A stretch of DNA of 64,000 bases from Bradyrhizobium sp. JYMT SZCCT0428 (GTDB lineage Bacteria > Pseudomonadota > Alphaproteobacteria > Rhizobiales > Xanthobacteraceae). The stretch spans positions 1-64,000 of the forward strand of contig NZ_JAFCLS010000010.1 in NCBI RefSeq assembly GCF_018131075.1, read 5' to 3'. Made by a program: the position numbers and the translations under genes. Positions 53,936-62,673 of the stretch are shown here, in pieces; the first letter of the stretch is position 1; each line of letters begins with the position of its first letter. Under the pieces are notes generated by a model. It was not told where the DNA came from, ran no database searches, and was given only the letters and a program-made list of their open reading frames with translations.

Positions 53936-54875
53936 GGTTAAACCTCCCGAGCAGGCCCATGATGCCGCCGCGCGCGAACAGCACGATCAGCAGCAGCAGC
54001 GGCCCCATGATCAGCGCCCAGTATTCGGTGAATTGCGACAGCAGTTCTTCCAGCAGCAGAAAGAAAATTGTGCCGATCACCGGACCGAACAGCGAGCCCA
54101 TGCCGCCGAACACCACCATCACCATGAGCTCGCCGGAGCGGGTCCAGTACATTCCGGCCGGGCTGATGAAGTCGGTATTGTTCGCCAGCAGCGCGCCGGC
54201 CAGGCCGCAGATGGTGCCGGAGATGACGAAACAGACCAGCCGGTAGCGGTTGGCATGATAGCCGATCGCCTGCATGCGCTGCTCATTGGAACGAATGCCC
54301 TGCACTACCAGGCCGAAGCGCGAATTGATGATCCGCCAGATCAGATAGATGCCGCCGAACAGGCAGCCGAGGCAGAGGTAATAGAACTGCACGCGGTTCG
54401 ACAGGTCGATCAGGCCGCCGAAATTGCTGCGCTTGTAGATGGTCAGACCATCGTCGCCGCCGTAGCGCGACATGCCCGAGGCGATGTAATAGGCCATCTG
54501 CGCAAAGGCGAGCGTGATCATGATGAAGTAGACGCCGCGGGTGCGCAGACTGAGCGCGCCGATCACGAGCGCATAGAGCGCCGACGCCACCAGGGCCACC
54601 GGCCACTGGATGAAGCCGGAGCCGATGCCTTCAAAGGCGAGGATGCCGACCGCATAGCCGCCGATGCCGAGATAGGCCGCGTGGCCGAAGCTCATCATGC
54701 CGCCATAGCCCATGATGAGATTGAGGCTGGCCGCGGCCAGCGCGAAGATGATGATGCGGGTGAACAGCGTCAGGATGAAGATGTTGCCGGTGAGCTGCGA
54801 ATAGAGCGGCAGCACGACCAGCCCGGCGGCGACCAGCGCCACGACGACGTTGCTTGTATTGATTTGTAATTTCAT
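53928..54875 (-). CDS. livM: ABC transporter permease LivM
   Basis: This 315-residue permease has about nine TM segments with LivM motifs NLIMGYGGMMSFGHAAYLG and VFGGMGSLFGPVIGT. It forms the channel with LivH, whose stop it overlaps by 4 bp. Confidence 0.93.
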
Positions 54876-55786
54876 CGTTTGGCGGCCGGAAACAGCCCCT
54901 CCGGCCGCACCACCAGCACGATCGCCATCAAGAGATAGATCAGCATCGACGACAGCGCGGGTGCGGCGGTGGAGGCGGCGGCTGAACTCAACACCGTGCG
55001 CAGCAGATCAGGCAGGAAGGCACGGCCGAGCGTATCGATCATGCCGACAAAGATCGCGGCGAGGAATGCGCCGCGGATCGAGCCGATGCCGCCGATCACG
55101 ATGATGACGAAGGCGAGGATGAGGATGTTCTCGCCCATCCCGATCTGCACGGTGAGGATCGGCGCCTGCATCAGTCCGGCAAGACCGGCGAGCGCCGCAC
55201 CAAGCCCGAACACCAGCGTGAACAGCAGTTTGATGTTGATGCCGAGCGCACCGATCATTTCGCGGTTGGAGGCGCCGGCGCGGATCAGCATGCCGATCCG
55301 GGTCCGCATCACAACGACGTAAAGCAGCGCGGCGACCGCGAGCGCGACGATGATGATCGACAGCCGGTAGGCCGGATAGTACACGCCGGGGATGATCTGG
55401 ACCGGCACAGTCAGCCAGGCCGGCAGCGGCAGCGCAAGGCCGGCCGGGCCCCAGATCAGCCGCACCGCGTCATTGAAAAACAGGATCAGTCCGAACGTCG
55501 CCAGCACCTGGTCGAGATGGTCGCGGCCGTAAAGATGCCGGAGCGCGACGAATTCCAGCACGATGCCCAATAGCAGCGTGGCGCCGAGCGCCAGCAGCAC
55601 GCCGAGGATGAAGCTTCCGGTCCAGGCGGTGAACGTCGCGGCGAAATAGGCGCCCATCATGTAGAGCGAGCCGTGCGCCAGATTGACGAAATCCATGATG
55701 CCGAACACCAGCGTCAGCCCGGCCGCCAGCAGGAACAGCAGCAGGCCGAACTGCAATCCGTTCAGCGATTGTTCGACAAGAACCAA
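54872..55786 (-). CDS. livH: ABC transporter permease LivH
   Basis: This 304-residue permease begins with TTG and reads VLVEQSLNGLQFGLLLFLLAA, with GIMDFVNLAHGSLYMMGAY, the LivH signature. The TTG at 55786 was chosen because a GGAGAGGGG lies upstream and the earlier ATG adds 32 unconserved residues. About 270 bp separate it from livK, and two hairpins lie there. Confidence 0.9.
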   Translation of the reverse strand: MVLVEQSLNGLQFGLLLFLLAAGLTLVFGIMDFVNLAHGSLYMMGAYFAATFTAWTGSFILGVLLALGATLLLGIVLEFVALRHLYGRDHLDQVLATFGLILFFNDAVRLIWGPAGLALPLPAWLTVPVQIIPGVYYPAYRLSIIIVALAVAALLYVVVMRTRIGMLIRAGASNREMIGALGINIKLLFTLVFGLGAALAGLAGLMQAPILTVQIGMGENILILAFVIIVIGGIGSIRGAFLAAIFVGMIDTLGRAFLPDLLRTVLSSAAASTAAPALSSMLIYLLMAIVLVVRPEGLFPAAKR

Positions 55787-55884
55787 CCCAGACCCCTCTC
55801 CGATCGTGATCTCACGCCGACGCCACGCGTTCGTCGCGAGGACCGGCTTCCCTTTCAGATCGCGCCCCTCAACCCGAAACAAAA

Positions 55885-55908
55885 CAGCGGCAGCGCGTCG
55901 GCGCCGCC
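55885..55908 (-). other. GC-rich hairpin between livK and livH
   Basis: On the minus strand GCGGCGGCG and CGCTGCCGC pair (one G-U) over a short loop, followed by TGTTTTGTTT. It can act as a partial terminator or 3' stabiliser for livK, giving more binding protein than permease. Confidence 0.5.
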
Positions 55909-55986
55909 GCCTATTTTTGTTGGCGCATGATCATTTGCCAAACCGCTTACACATCCACGCCTCCGAAGCAGGCCATCGGGTTTCTG

Positions 55987-56012
55987 AAATTACTTTAAAC
56001 ATAAAGTAATTT
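55987..56012. other. AT-rich perfect palindrome between livK and livH
   Basis: AAATTACTTTA and TAAAGTAATTT form an 11 bp perfect stem with a 4-base loop, unusual for this GC-rich region. It may be an operator or a weak bidirectional terminator, 45 bp after the livK stop. Confidence 0.5.
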
Positions 56013-56056
56013 TTCGACAAGCCCCTTGGCCGATCATGCACCGGTCACGCCAACAA

Positions 56057-57229
56057 TCACTTCATCGGGCATTTATCGTGGAAGCCATCCTGACTGTCCT
56101 TGACGATGGTGGCCACCGTCTTCAGCGCCAGCTGGCCGTCGGCATCCTTGACCACGTCCTGCAGATAGAAGTTCTGGATCGGAATGTGGTTCTTGCCGTA
56201 TTTGAACGGGCCGCGCACCGACTTGAAGTTGGCTTTCTCCATCTCGGCCTTCATCGCGTCCTTCTTGGTCACGTCGCCCTTGACCGCAACCACCGCGCTG
56301 TTGATCAGCTGCGCGGCATCATAGGATTGCGCGCCATAAAAGGTCGGGCGCAGGTTCGGATATTTCTTGCGGTAGTCCTCGACGAACTTCTTGTTCTCGG
56401 GGTTCGGCAGGTCGTTGACCCATTGCTGCGCGCCGGGAACGCCGAGCGCATTCTCCTTCTGCAGCGGCAGCGACAATTCGTCGATCGTGAACGCCGTATA
56501 GAGCGGGATCTGCGCCTTGATGCCGGCCTGCGCATACTGGTTGAGGAACTGCACGCCGGCAGCGCCCGGATAGAACACAAAGATCGACTCGGCCTTGGAG
56601 TTCTTGGCCTTGGTGAGTTCGGCGGAGAAGTCGAGCTGGCTCGGCCACACCGTGTATTCCTCACCGACCACCTGGCCCTTGAACGTGCTCTTGACGCCGG
56701 CCAGCATGTCCTTGCCGGCGGCATAGTTCGGGCCGATCAGGAACACCGACTTGACGCCCTTCTGGTTCATGTAGGTGCCCATCGCCTGCGGCGTCTGGTC
56801 GTTCTGCCAGGAGGTCGAGAACACGTAAGGCGAGCACAATTCGCCGGCGAGCTGCGAGGGACCGGCATTGGCCGAGATCAGGAAGGTTTTGGAATCGACC
56901 GCGGTCTTCAGCGAGGCCAGCAGCACGTTCGACCAGATGTAGCCGACGATGAAATCGACCTTGTCGGACTGGATCAGCTTTTCGGTCTTCTGCTTGCCGA
57001 CATCCGGCTTCTGGCCGTCGTCCTCATAGATCACCTCGACCGGTTTGCCGTCCATCTTGCGGCCCATATGATCGAGCGCCAGTTCGAACGAGTTGCGCAT
57101 GTCGTTGCCGATCGCGGCCGTGGGGCCGCTGAAGGTCGAGACGAAACCGATCTTGATACTGTCGGCGCCAAGCGCAGGCTGCGCCAGCGCCAGAGCCATT
57201 GCGCCCGCCAGCCAGAATGTCTTTTTCAT
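56057..57229 (-). CDS. livK: Liv-type ABC substrate-binding protein
   Basis: This 390-residue protein has a signal peptide (MKKTFWLAGAMALALAQPALG, cleavage before ADSIK) and a Peripla_BP_6 fold: IGFVSTFSGPTAAIGNDMRN, then YEDDGQKPDVGKQKTEKLI and ANAGPSQLAGE. It has one probable disulfide between the two conserved Cys. The ATG at 57229 was chosen for the signal peptide with GAGGGGAG upstream. Neighbouring gentisate genes suggest an aromatic acid as ligand, but amino acids are equally possible. Confidence 0.88.
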   Translation of the reverse strand: MKKTFWLAGAMALALAQPALGADSIKIGFVSTFSGPTAAIGNDMRNSFELALDHMGRKMDGKPVEVIYEDDGQKPDVGKQKTEKLIQSDKVDFIVGYIWSNVLLASLKTAVDSKTFLISANAGPSQLAGELCSPYVFSTSWQNDQTPQAMGTYMNQKGVKSVFLIGPNYAAGKDMLAGVKSTFKGQVVGEEYTVWPSQLDFSAELTKAKNSKAESIFVFYPGAAGVQFLNQYAQAGIKAQIPLYTAFTIDELSLPLQKENALGVPGAQQWVNDLPNPENKKFVEDYRKKYPNLRPTFYGAQSYDAAQLINSAVVAVKGDVTKKDAMKAEMEKANFKSVRGPFKYGKNHIPIQNFYLQDVVKDADGQLALKTVATIVKDSQDGFHDKCPMK

Positions 57230-57453
57230 ATTCACTCCCCTCCTCATTATCTATTTTGTTACGCCAGCCAGTGCGGCTGCCGTCTCGAGGCCTGCGCCTT
57301 CGTCAATCCCGGTAAGCCCGGATATTTTGTGCGCGAAATCTGCGGCCCGCAGCAAGCACGAACCGAAAGCTCCGATTAGAACCTTCGGCCCATACCCCAG
57401 CGGGCTGCACCATAATTCGCAGACAGCGCCGAAGGCAAGAACTATAGTTCCGG

Positions 57454-57493
57454 TTGCCAGGGCAACAAATGTCGCAGGGCGCGACCGCGACAC
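57454..57493. promoter_or_regulatory. Inverted repeats upstream of livK
   Basis: GTTGCC-AG-GGCAAC (57454-57467) and TGTCGC...GCGACA (57471-57493) lie in the 294 bp between the flavin reductase and livK. No gene was seen in that gap. They may be operators or transcript hairpins. Confidence 0.35.
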
Positions 57494-57523
57494 AATCGGA
57501 AGGGACAGCGCGGGCCATCATGT

Positions 57524-58177
57524 TCATGGTGCCTGATCCGGTTGGGGCGCGGCGTTTCGCCGCCACCCCGCCCAGTTCGGCCGGTCGAGCTGGAACAGAT
57601 CGGTGCAGCGGGCATACCAGCCGCTGCCATGCATGCGGCCGATCAACTGCAGCGCGGGCGTGTCGATATAGCAGCGCTCCTTGTCCTGAACCGCGGAATC
57701 TTCGACGTGGGCGCACAGGATCCGGCCGATCACCGCGGTCTGGCGCGGTCCGGTCACCATCGAACTCAGCACGCGGCATTCGAAGGAAACCGGGGACTCC
57801 GCGATGCGCGGCGGCCGTATCGCATGTGACGGGGCCGCGGTGAGGCCCGCCAATGCGAGTTCGTCGATATCGGGGGGCGCATCGATGCAGGTAACATTCA
57901 TCGCCGCGGCGTTCCGTTCGGAAACCAGGTTCACCACGAACTCTCCGGTCGCGAGAATATTCGTCGCGGTATCCTTGAAGCGCCCCGGCCCGGCGAGCAT
58001 CCCGATCGCAAGCGTCGGCGGCTCATGCCCCAACACGTTGAAGAAGCTGTAGGGAGCCGCGTTGATGACGCCGTCTTCGGACAGTGTCGTCACCCAGGCG
58101 ATCGGCCGCGGCGTCACCGTCGCTGTCAATATCTTGTAGCGTTGTTGAGCCTCCAGCGCCTCCATGTCGAACAGCAT
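57524..58177 (-). CDS. Flavin reductase-like FMN-binding protein
   Basis: This 217-residue split-barrel protein reads LTATVTPRPIAWVTTLSEDG, NAAPYSFFNVLGHEPPTLAIG and EFVVNLVSERNAAAMN. It belongs to the flavin reductase-like family, whose members supply reduced flavin or act as flavoenzymes. It lies 15 bp after the FAH gene in one operon. A partner monooxygenase is not in this operon; the flavoenzyme at 14640 is 43 kb distant. Confidence 0.83.
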   Translation of the reverse strand: MLFDMEALEAQQRYKILTATVTPRPIAWVTTLSEDGVINAAPYSFFNVLGHEPPTLAIGMLAGPGRFKDTATNILATGEFVVNLVSERNAAAMNVTCIDAPPDIDELALAGLTAAPSHAIRPPRIAESPVSFECRVLSSMVTGPRQTAVIGRILCAHVEDSAVQDKERCYIDTPALQLIGRMHGSGWYARCTDLFQLDRPNWAGWRRNAAPQPDQAP

Positions 58178-58192
58178 CGCCGGCTCCCGCGC

Positions 58193-59104
58193 TCAGACCG
58201 CCACGACCGGATGGCGCAGCCGGCCGATGCCGGCCACTTCCGCCTCCACGACATCGCCAGGCCACAGCCATTCCTGCGGCGTCCGCCCCGCGCCCACGCC
58301 ATCGGGCGTGCCGGTCGCGATGATGTCACCCGGCTCGAGCGTGATCGCGGCCGAAATATCCGAGATCAAAAGCGGCACCTTGAACAGCATGTGGCGGGTG
58401 TTGGAGCGCTGCTTTTCAACGCCGTTTACGGTGAGCCAGAGATCGAGCGCGTGCGGATCGCCGATCTCATCTGATGTCACGATGCACGGACCGAAAGGCG
58501 CATAGGTGTCCTGGCCCTTGGAATAGATCCACTGCCCGGCGCGGCGATTGTCGCGCGCGCTGACGTCGATCATCACGCTGTAGCCGAACACGAAATCGAG
58601 CGCCTGCGCTTCCGGGATCCGGCGCGCCGTTCGCCCCATCACGACCGCGAGTTCGACTTCCCAGTCGAGCTGCTGCGTGATGGTCCGGTTGTGTTCGATG
58701 GCCTCATCCGGCCCGATCACGCTGGTCGGAGGCTTTGAAAAGATGATCGGCTGCTTCGGCAATTCCTTCGCCGTGTCCAGCGCGCGCGACGATTCCGCGA
58801 CGTGCTCGACATAGTTCAGGCCGATCCCGAAAATGTTCTTGCGCGGCCGCGGGATCGGCGCCAGCAGCCTGACATTGGCAAGCGGCAGCGCCGTGCCTAC
58901 CGGCCAATGGCTTGCGTGCTCGCTCAACATCTTCTTCAGCGCCATCGTCGCCGGCGGCCCGAGATCGATCAGATCGAGCATCGAGGACGGCAATGCTGTG
59001 CCGGCATGCGCGCCGATCCGCTCGACGTCCACGACCAGGTCATCGACGATGGCACCGAGCCGGGCCGCCGCCTCGATGTTGGCGCGGTAGGTAACAAGAC
59101 GCAT
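58193..59104 (-). CDS. Fumarylacetoacetate hydrolase-family protein
   Basis: This 303-residue protein has the FAH fold: GIGLNYVEHVAES, KPPTSVIGPDEAI, DWEVELAVVMGRTARRI, YSVMIDVSARD and ATGTPDGVGAGR with the metal Glu/Asp ligands. Next to a gentisate-dioxygenase-like gene it is the expected fumarylpyruvate or maleylpyruvate hydrolase. A maleylpyruvate isomerase is not encoded nearby. Confidence 0.85.
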   Translation of the reverse strand: MRLVTYRANIEAAARLGAIVDDLVVDVERIGAHAGTALPSSMLDLIDLGPPATMALKKMLSEHASHWPVGTALPLANVRLLAPIPRPRKNIFGIGLNYVEHVAESSRALDTAKELPKQPIIFSKPPTSVIGPDEAIEHNRTITQQLDWEVELAVVMGRTARRIPEAQALDFVFGYSVMIDVSARDNRRAGQWIYSKGQDTYAPFGPCIVTSDEIGDPHALDLWLTVNGVEKQRSNTRHMLFKVPLLISDISAAITLEPGDIIATGTPDGVGAGRTPQEWLWPGDVVEAEVAGIGRLRHPVVAV

Positions 59105-59116
59105 CGTTGGTTTTCC

Positions 59117-60244
59117 CTAGGATGTCAGCGGCTGCCGGCCTTGATTGTCGCCATAGGCTTCCTCGCGATACAGGCCGAGGGCATGCATCACAGGCAGATC
59201 GTTGAAGGTGAACAGGCAGGCGTCGTCGCTGTCTGATCCGTTGACATGCTCATGCCAGGACCAGGACGGCACACAGAAGATGTCGCGCTCTTTCCAGTCG
59301 AAGCGCTTGCCGTCGATGATCGAGTGACCGCTGCCCTTCGCCACCTGGTAGATAAAACTGCCGGTGTGACGATGAGCCTTGGTGGCCTCGCCGGGCCGGA
59401 GCATCTGCATCGACGCGCCGATCGTCTGCATCACGGGACCGCCGGTGACGGGATTGACGTAGTTCATCAGGACGCCGTCATAAAGTGAGCCGTCGGAGGC
59501 CTTGCCGTAGCGCTGCAGCGCCTCGTAGGTCGGCCCCCACTCGTATTTCAGCAGCGGTGAATATCCGCGCGTCCATTCGGCGCCCGCGGGTCGCAAGCCC
59601 GGATTGCCCCAGGCGTGGGTCATGTCGTCGACGGGATAGCCGACCTCCTGCTGCATCTTCGGATGCACCGCGTAGAAATTGGCCTCCAGCGTGTTGACCA
59701 GCGGGATGTCGAGACCGTCCTGCCAGATGCACGGCGTGCCATCGCTGGAAACACCGTGCTCGTGCCACGTGCCGTTCGGGGTCAGGACGAAATCATTGGC
59801 GCCGAGTGTGAGCTTGTGGCCGTCGACGATGGTGTAGGCGCCCTCGCCTTCCATGATGAAGCGCAGCGCCGAGGCCGAATGGGCGTGGGCGGAGGCGACC
59901 TCGCCGGGATGCATCACCTGCAGACCGGAATACAGCCAGCCGACGGCGGCGGCGTGATCGCGACGGCCGGGATTGTTCAGATAGATGACGCGACGGCCGG
60001 CCTTTTCGGGAGACACCAGTTCGACGGACCGCAGCACATGCTTGCGCAGGTCCTCATAACGCCAGAGCACGGGGACGGATGACGATTTGGGCTGCCAGGG
60101 CTCGATCTTGTTGGCGACCGTCCACAGCGCACCCGCGTCCAGATTTTCCAGCTCGTCGTAATAGGCGAGCAATTCCGGGGTGTCCTCGACATTGGCGCGC
60201 CCGGCGACGTCTTCCCGGTGGTTTTCGTGGCGTCCTGTTGCCAT
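59117..60244 (-). CDS. Gentisate 1,2-dioxygenase-like bicupin
   Basis: This 375-residue bicupin has the first cupin with HAH (120, 122) and WHEHG (161, 163) and a second with HRHTGSFIYQ and WSWHEH. Fe(II) cleaves a hydroxylated benzoate ring between C1 and C2. Relatives act on gentisate, salicylate, 5-nitrosalicylate or 1-hydroxy-2-naphthoate. The ATG at 60244 is preferred over one 33 codons earlier that overlaps the divergent promoter. First gene of the dioxygenase-FAH-flavin reductase operon. Confidence 0.85.
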   Translation of the reverse strand: MATGRHENHREDVAGRANVEDTPELLAYYDELENLDAGALWTVANKIEPWQPKSSSVPVLWRYEDLRKHVLRSVELVSPEKAGRRVIYLNNPGRRDHAAAVGWLYSGLQVMHPGEVASAHAHSASALRFIMEGEGAYTIVDGHKLTLGANDFVLTPNGTWHEHGVSSDGTPCIWQDGLDIPLVNTLEANFYAVHPKMQQEVGYPVDDMTHAWGNPGLRPAGAEWTRGYSPLLKYEWGPTYEALQRYGKASDGSLYDGVLMNYVNPVTGGPVMQTIGASMQMLRPGEATKAHRHTGSFIYQVAKGSGHSIIDGKRFDWKERDIFCVPSWSWHEHVNGSDSDDACLFTFNDLPVMHALGLYREEAYGDNQGRQPLTS

Positions 60245-60267
60245 TTCGCTCTCCCTGGATTGCCAAT

Positions 60268-60287
60268 CATATAAAATAGGATATATG
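60268..60287. promoter_or_regulatory. Candidate GntR operator
   Basis: CATATA-AAATAGGA-TATATG is a perfect 6 bp inverted repeat in the 86 bp between the dioxygenase and the divergent GntR regulator. It is AT-rich in a GC-rich setting and well placed to control both genes. Confidence 0.55.
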
Positions 60288-60330
60288 TTCGAAGCAATAG
60301 GAAATTTTCGAAAGAAATCGAAACGGGTAA

Positions 60331-61089
60331 ATGGCGACCGCAAGAGCAGGAAACATGGCAGGCGTGGCAGGCGACCGCCGGATCGTCAGCGAGGGAGCCG
60401 GCGAGCCCGCAACGTTGAGCGAAGTCGCCTATCAGCGCCTGCGTGCCGATATCGTCTCCGGCGCGCTCGACGCGGGCAAGCCGCTGCGGCTCGAAGCGCT
60501 GAAGCAGCGCTACGGCCTGAGCTTTTCGCCGTTGCGCGAGGCGTTGATGCGGCTGCAGTCCGAGCGCCTCGTGCTGTCGACTGCGCTGCGTGGCTTTTCC
60601 GTCGCGCCGCTGTCGCGCGCGGAAATGAAGGACGCGACGGAAACCCGCATCCTGATCGAATCCGACGCGCTGCGCCGATCGATGCAGGGCGGCGACGATG
60701 ATTGGGAAGCCGCCATCGTGGCCGCCTTCCATGCGCTCAGCCTACAGGCCGAACGGCAATCGCGCCTCTCCGGCGAAGTAGGCGCCGTCGACATGCACGC
60801 GATGGACGAGCGGCACTATCAATTCCATCGGGCGCTGATCGCGCATTGCGGGTCGCCGCGGCTGCTCGACCTAGCCGACCAGCTCTATGTCGAAACCCAG
60901 CGCTACCGGCGGCCGTGCCTTGTCGGCCGGGTGGCGGGAACGCCGGCGCGCGACGTTGCCGCCGAGCATCAGCAGATCATGGACGCCACGCTACGCCGCA
61001 GCGAAGACGCAGTGCGTTATTTGGCCGAGCATTACCGGCGAACCGCAGAGATCATCGAGGCGTCGACCGTGTGGCCGTCGTCTGCGTAA
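60331..61089 (+). CDS. GntR-family regulator (FCD domain)
   Basis: This 252-residue protein has a GntR winged helix (about 25-95: VAYQRLRADIVSGALDAGKPL, LSFSPLREALMRLQSERLV) and a helical FCD domain with the metal-site histidines in ERHYQFHRALIAHC and EHQQIMDA. It probably represses the divergent gentisate operon and is released by a pathway metabolite. A later ATG is possible. Confidence 0.88.
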   Translation: MATARAGNMAGVAGDRRIVSEGAGEPATLSEVAYQRLRADIVSGALDAGKPLRLEALKQRYGLSFSPLREALMRLQSERLVLSTALRGFSVAPLSRAEMKDATETRILIESDALRRSMQGGDDDWEAAIVAAFHALSLQAERQSRLSGEVGAVDMHAMDERHYQFHRALIAHCGSPRLLDLADQLYVETQRYRRPCLVGRVAGTPARDVAAEHQQIMDATLRRSEDAVRYLAEHYRRTAEIIEASTVWPSSA

Positions 61090-61238
61090 GCAAAATTTTC
61101 CGGCGCGCTGTTCAGTGCTCGGCGATACGCTTTCGCTATCGCTCGATTGGCAAACACGCCTTGAAGCTTCTCTTGGAAGCAGTGCACAAATAACTACATA
61201 ATGAGGCACGGAGACATCTCGAACCGAGGCTGCATTCC

Positions 61239-62513
61239 ATGACATCAGCGCCGAAACGTCAGCACCACGTGGTGATCGTCGGCGCCGGTTTCGGCGGGCT
61301 GGAAGCCGCCTTCGGGCTGGCCGGCGCAGCGGTGAAAATCACGCTGATCGACCGGCGCAACCACCATTTGTTCCAGCCGCTGCTCTATCAGGTTGCCACC
61401 GCATCGCTGGCGACCTCCGAGATCGCCTGGCCGATCCGTTATCTCTTGCGCGACCGGCCCGACGTCACGACGCTGTTCGCCAACGTCAATGGCGTCGACG
61501 CCGCGGGCAAGCGTGTGCTGCTCGATGACGGCGAAGCGCTGCCCTATGACACGCTGATCCTCGCCACCGGTGCGCGTCACGCCTATTTCGGCCATGACGA
61601 ATGGGAACCGTTCGCACCCGGGCTGAAAACGCTGGAGGACGCCACCACGCTGCGGCGGCGCATCCTGGTCGCTTTCGAGCGCGCCGAGCGCGAAACCGAT
61701 CCGGTGCGGCGCGCCGCGCTGCTGACTTTCGTCATCATCGGCGCGGGCCCCACCGGCGTCGAGCTCGCCGGCACCATTGCCGACCTCGCCAAGGACACGC
61801 TGCCGCAGGATTTCCGCAACATCGACACCAGCAAGGCGCGCGTGGTGCTGATCGAGGCAGGTCCTCGCGTGCTCGCGGGCTTTCCCGACGATCTCTCGGC
61901 CTACGCGCAAACCTCGCTTGAGCGCCTCGGCGTCGAAGTGATGCTGGGAAAGCCGGTGACGGAATGCAGCATCGATGGCGTGGTCTATGGCGACACCAAG
62001 CTCGACGCGAAAACCATCATCTGGGCCGCGGGCGTGCGTGCCTCGCGCGCGGCCGAATGGCTGGGCGCGCCCGCCGATCGCGCCTACCGCGTGCAGGTGA
62101 AGCCGGACCTGACAGTGCCCGGCCATCCCGATATTTTCGCTGTGGGTGACACCGCAACGATTGCCGATGCGAGCGGAAATCCGGTGCCCGGCATTGCGCC
62201 GGCGGCCAAGCAACAGGGACGCTACGTCGCGGCCCTCATCAAGGCGCGGCTCGGCGGCGGCACGCTGCCGCCGTTCCGCTACAAGCATGCCGGCAGCCTG
62301 GCGCAGATCGGCAAGCGCAAGGCGGTGATCGATTTCGGCTGGATGAAGCTGCGCGGCAATCTCGCCTGGTGGATCTGGGGCATCGCCCACATCTATTTCC
62401 TGATCGGCCTGCGCCACCGGCTCAGCGTCGCCATGAGCTGGCTCTGGATCCACGCCAGGAATCAGCGCGCGGCGCGGCTGATCACGCAAGGGAGCAGCAA
62501 GGTGACCGGGTGA
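61239..62513 (+). CDS. Type II NADH dehydrogenase-like flavoprotein
   Basis: This 424-residue protein has an FAD-binding dinucleotide fold (VVIVGAGFGGLEAA), an NADH fold (IIGAGPTGVELAG), LDAKTIIWAAGVRAS and the FAD-second motif FAVGDTATI. The C-terminal hydrophobic AWWIWGIAHIYFLIGL binds the membrane as in NDH-2. It oxidises NADH to reduce quinone without pumping protons. No genetic link to the gentisate cluster is apparent. Confidence 0.87.
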   Translation: MTSAPKRQHHVVIVGAGFGGLEAAFGLAGAAVKITLIDRRNHHLFQPLLYQVATASLATSEIAWPIRYLLRDRPDVTTLFANVNGVDAAGKRVLLDDGEALPYDTLILATGARHAYFGHDEWEPFAPGLKTLEDATTLRRRILVAFERAERETDPVRRAALLTFVIIGAGPTGVELAGTIADLAKDTLPQDFRNIDTSKARVVLIEAGPRVLAGFPDDLSAYAQTSLERLGVEVMLGKPVTECSIDGVVYGDTKLDAKTIIWAAGVRASRAAEWLGAPADRAYRVQVKPDLTVPGHPDIFAVGDTATIADASGNPVPGIAPAAKQQGRYVAALIKARLGGGTLPPFRYKHAGSLAQIGKRKAVIDFGWMKLRGNLAWWIWGIAHIYFLIGLRHRLSVAMSWLWIHARNQRAARLITQGSSKVTG

Positions 62514-62518
62514 CGTTT

Positions 62519-62653
62519 CTCCCTCGCCCCGCTCTTGCGGGGAGAGGGTCGGGGTGAGGGGCTCTATCCACGAGTGACGTCAGTAGTGGGTCCTGTACCC
62601 CCTCACCCGGATCGCAAGGGCGATCCGACCTCTCCCCGCAAGCGGGGCGAGGT
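62519..62653. repeat. CTCTCCCCGC palindrome, third copy
   Basis: CCCTCGCCCCGCTCTTGCGG at the left and CCGCAAGCGGGGCGAGG at the right enclose GGTGAGGGGCT/ACCCCCTCACCC. It separates the NDH-2 and binding-protein genes, which converge. Confidence 0.8.
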
Positions 62654-62673
62654 AAGAAAGCGCCATCACCGAC

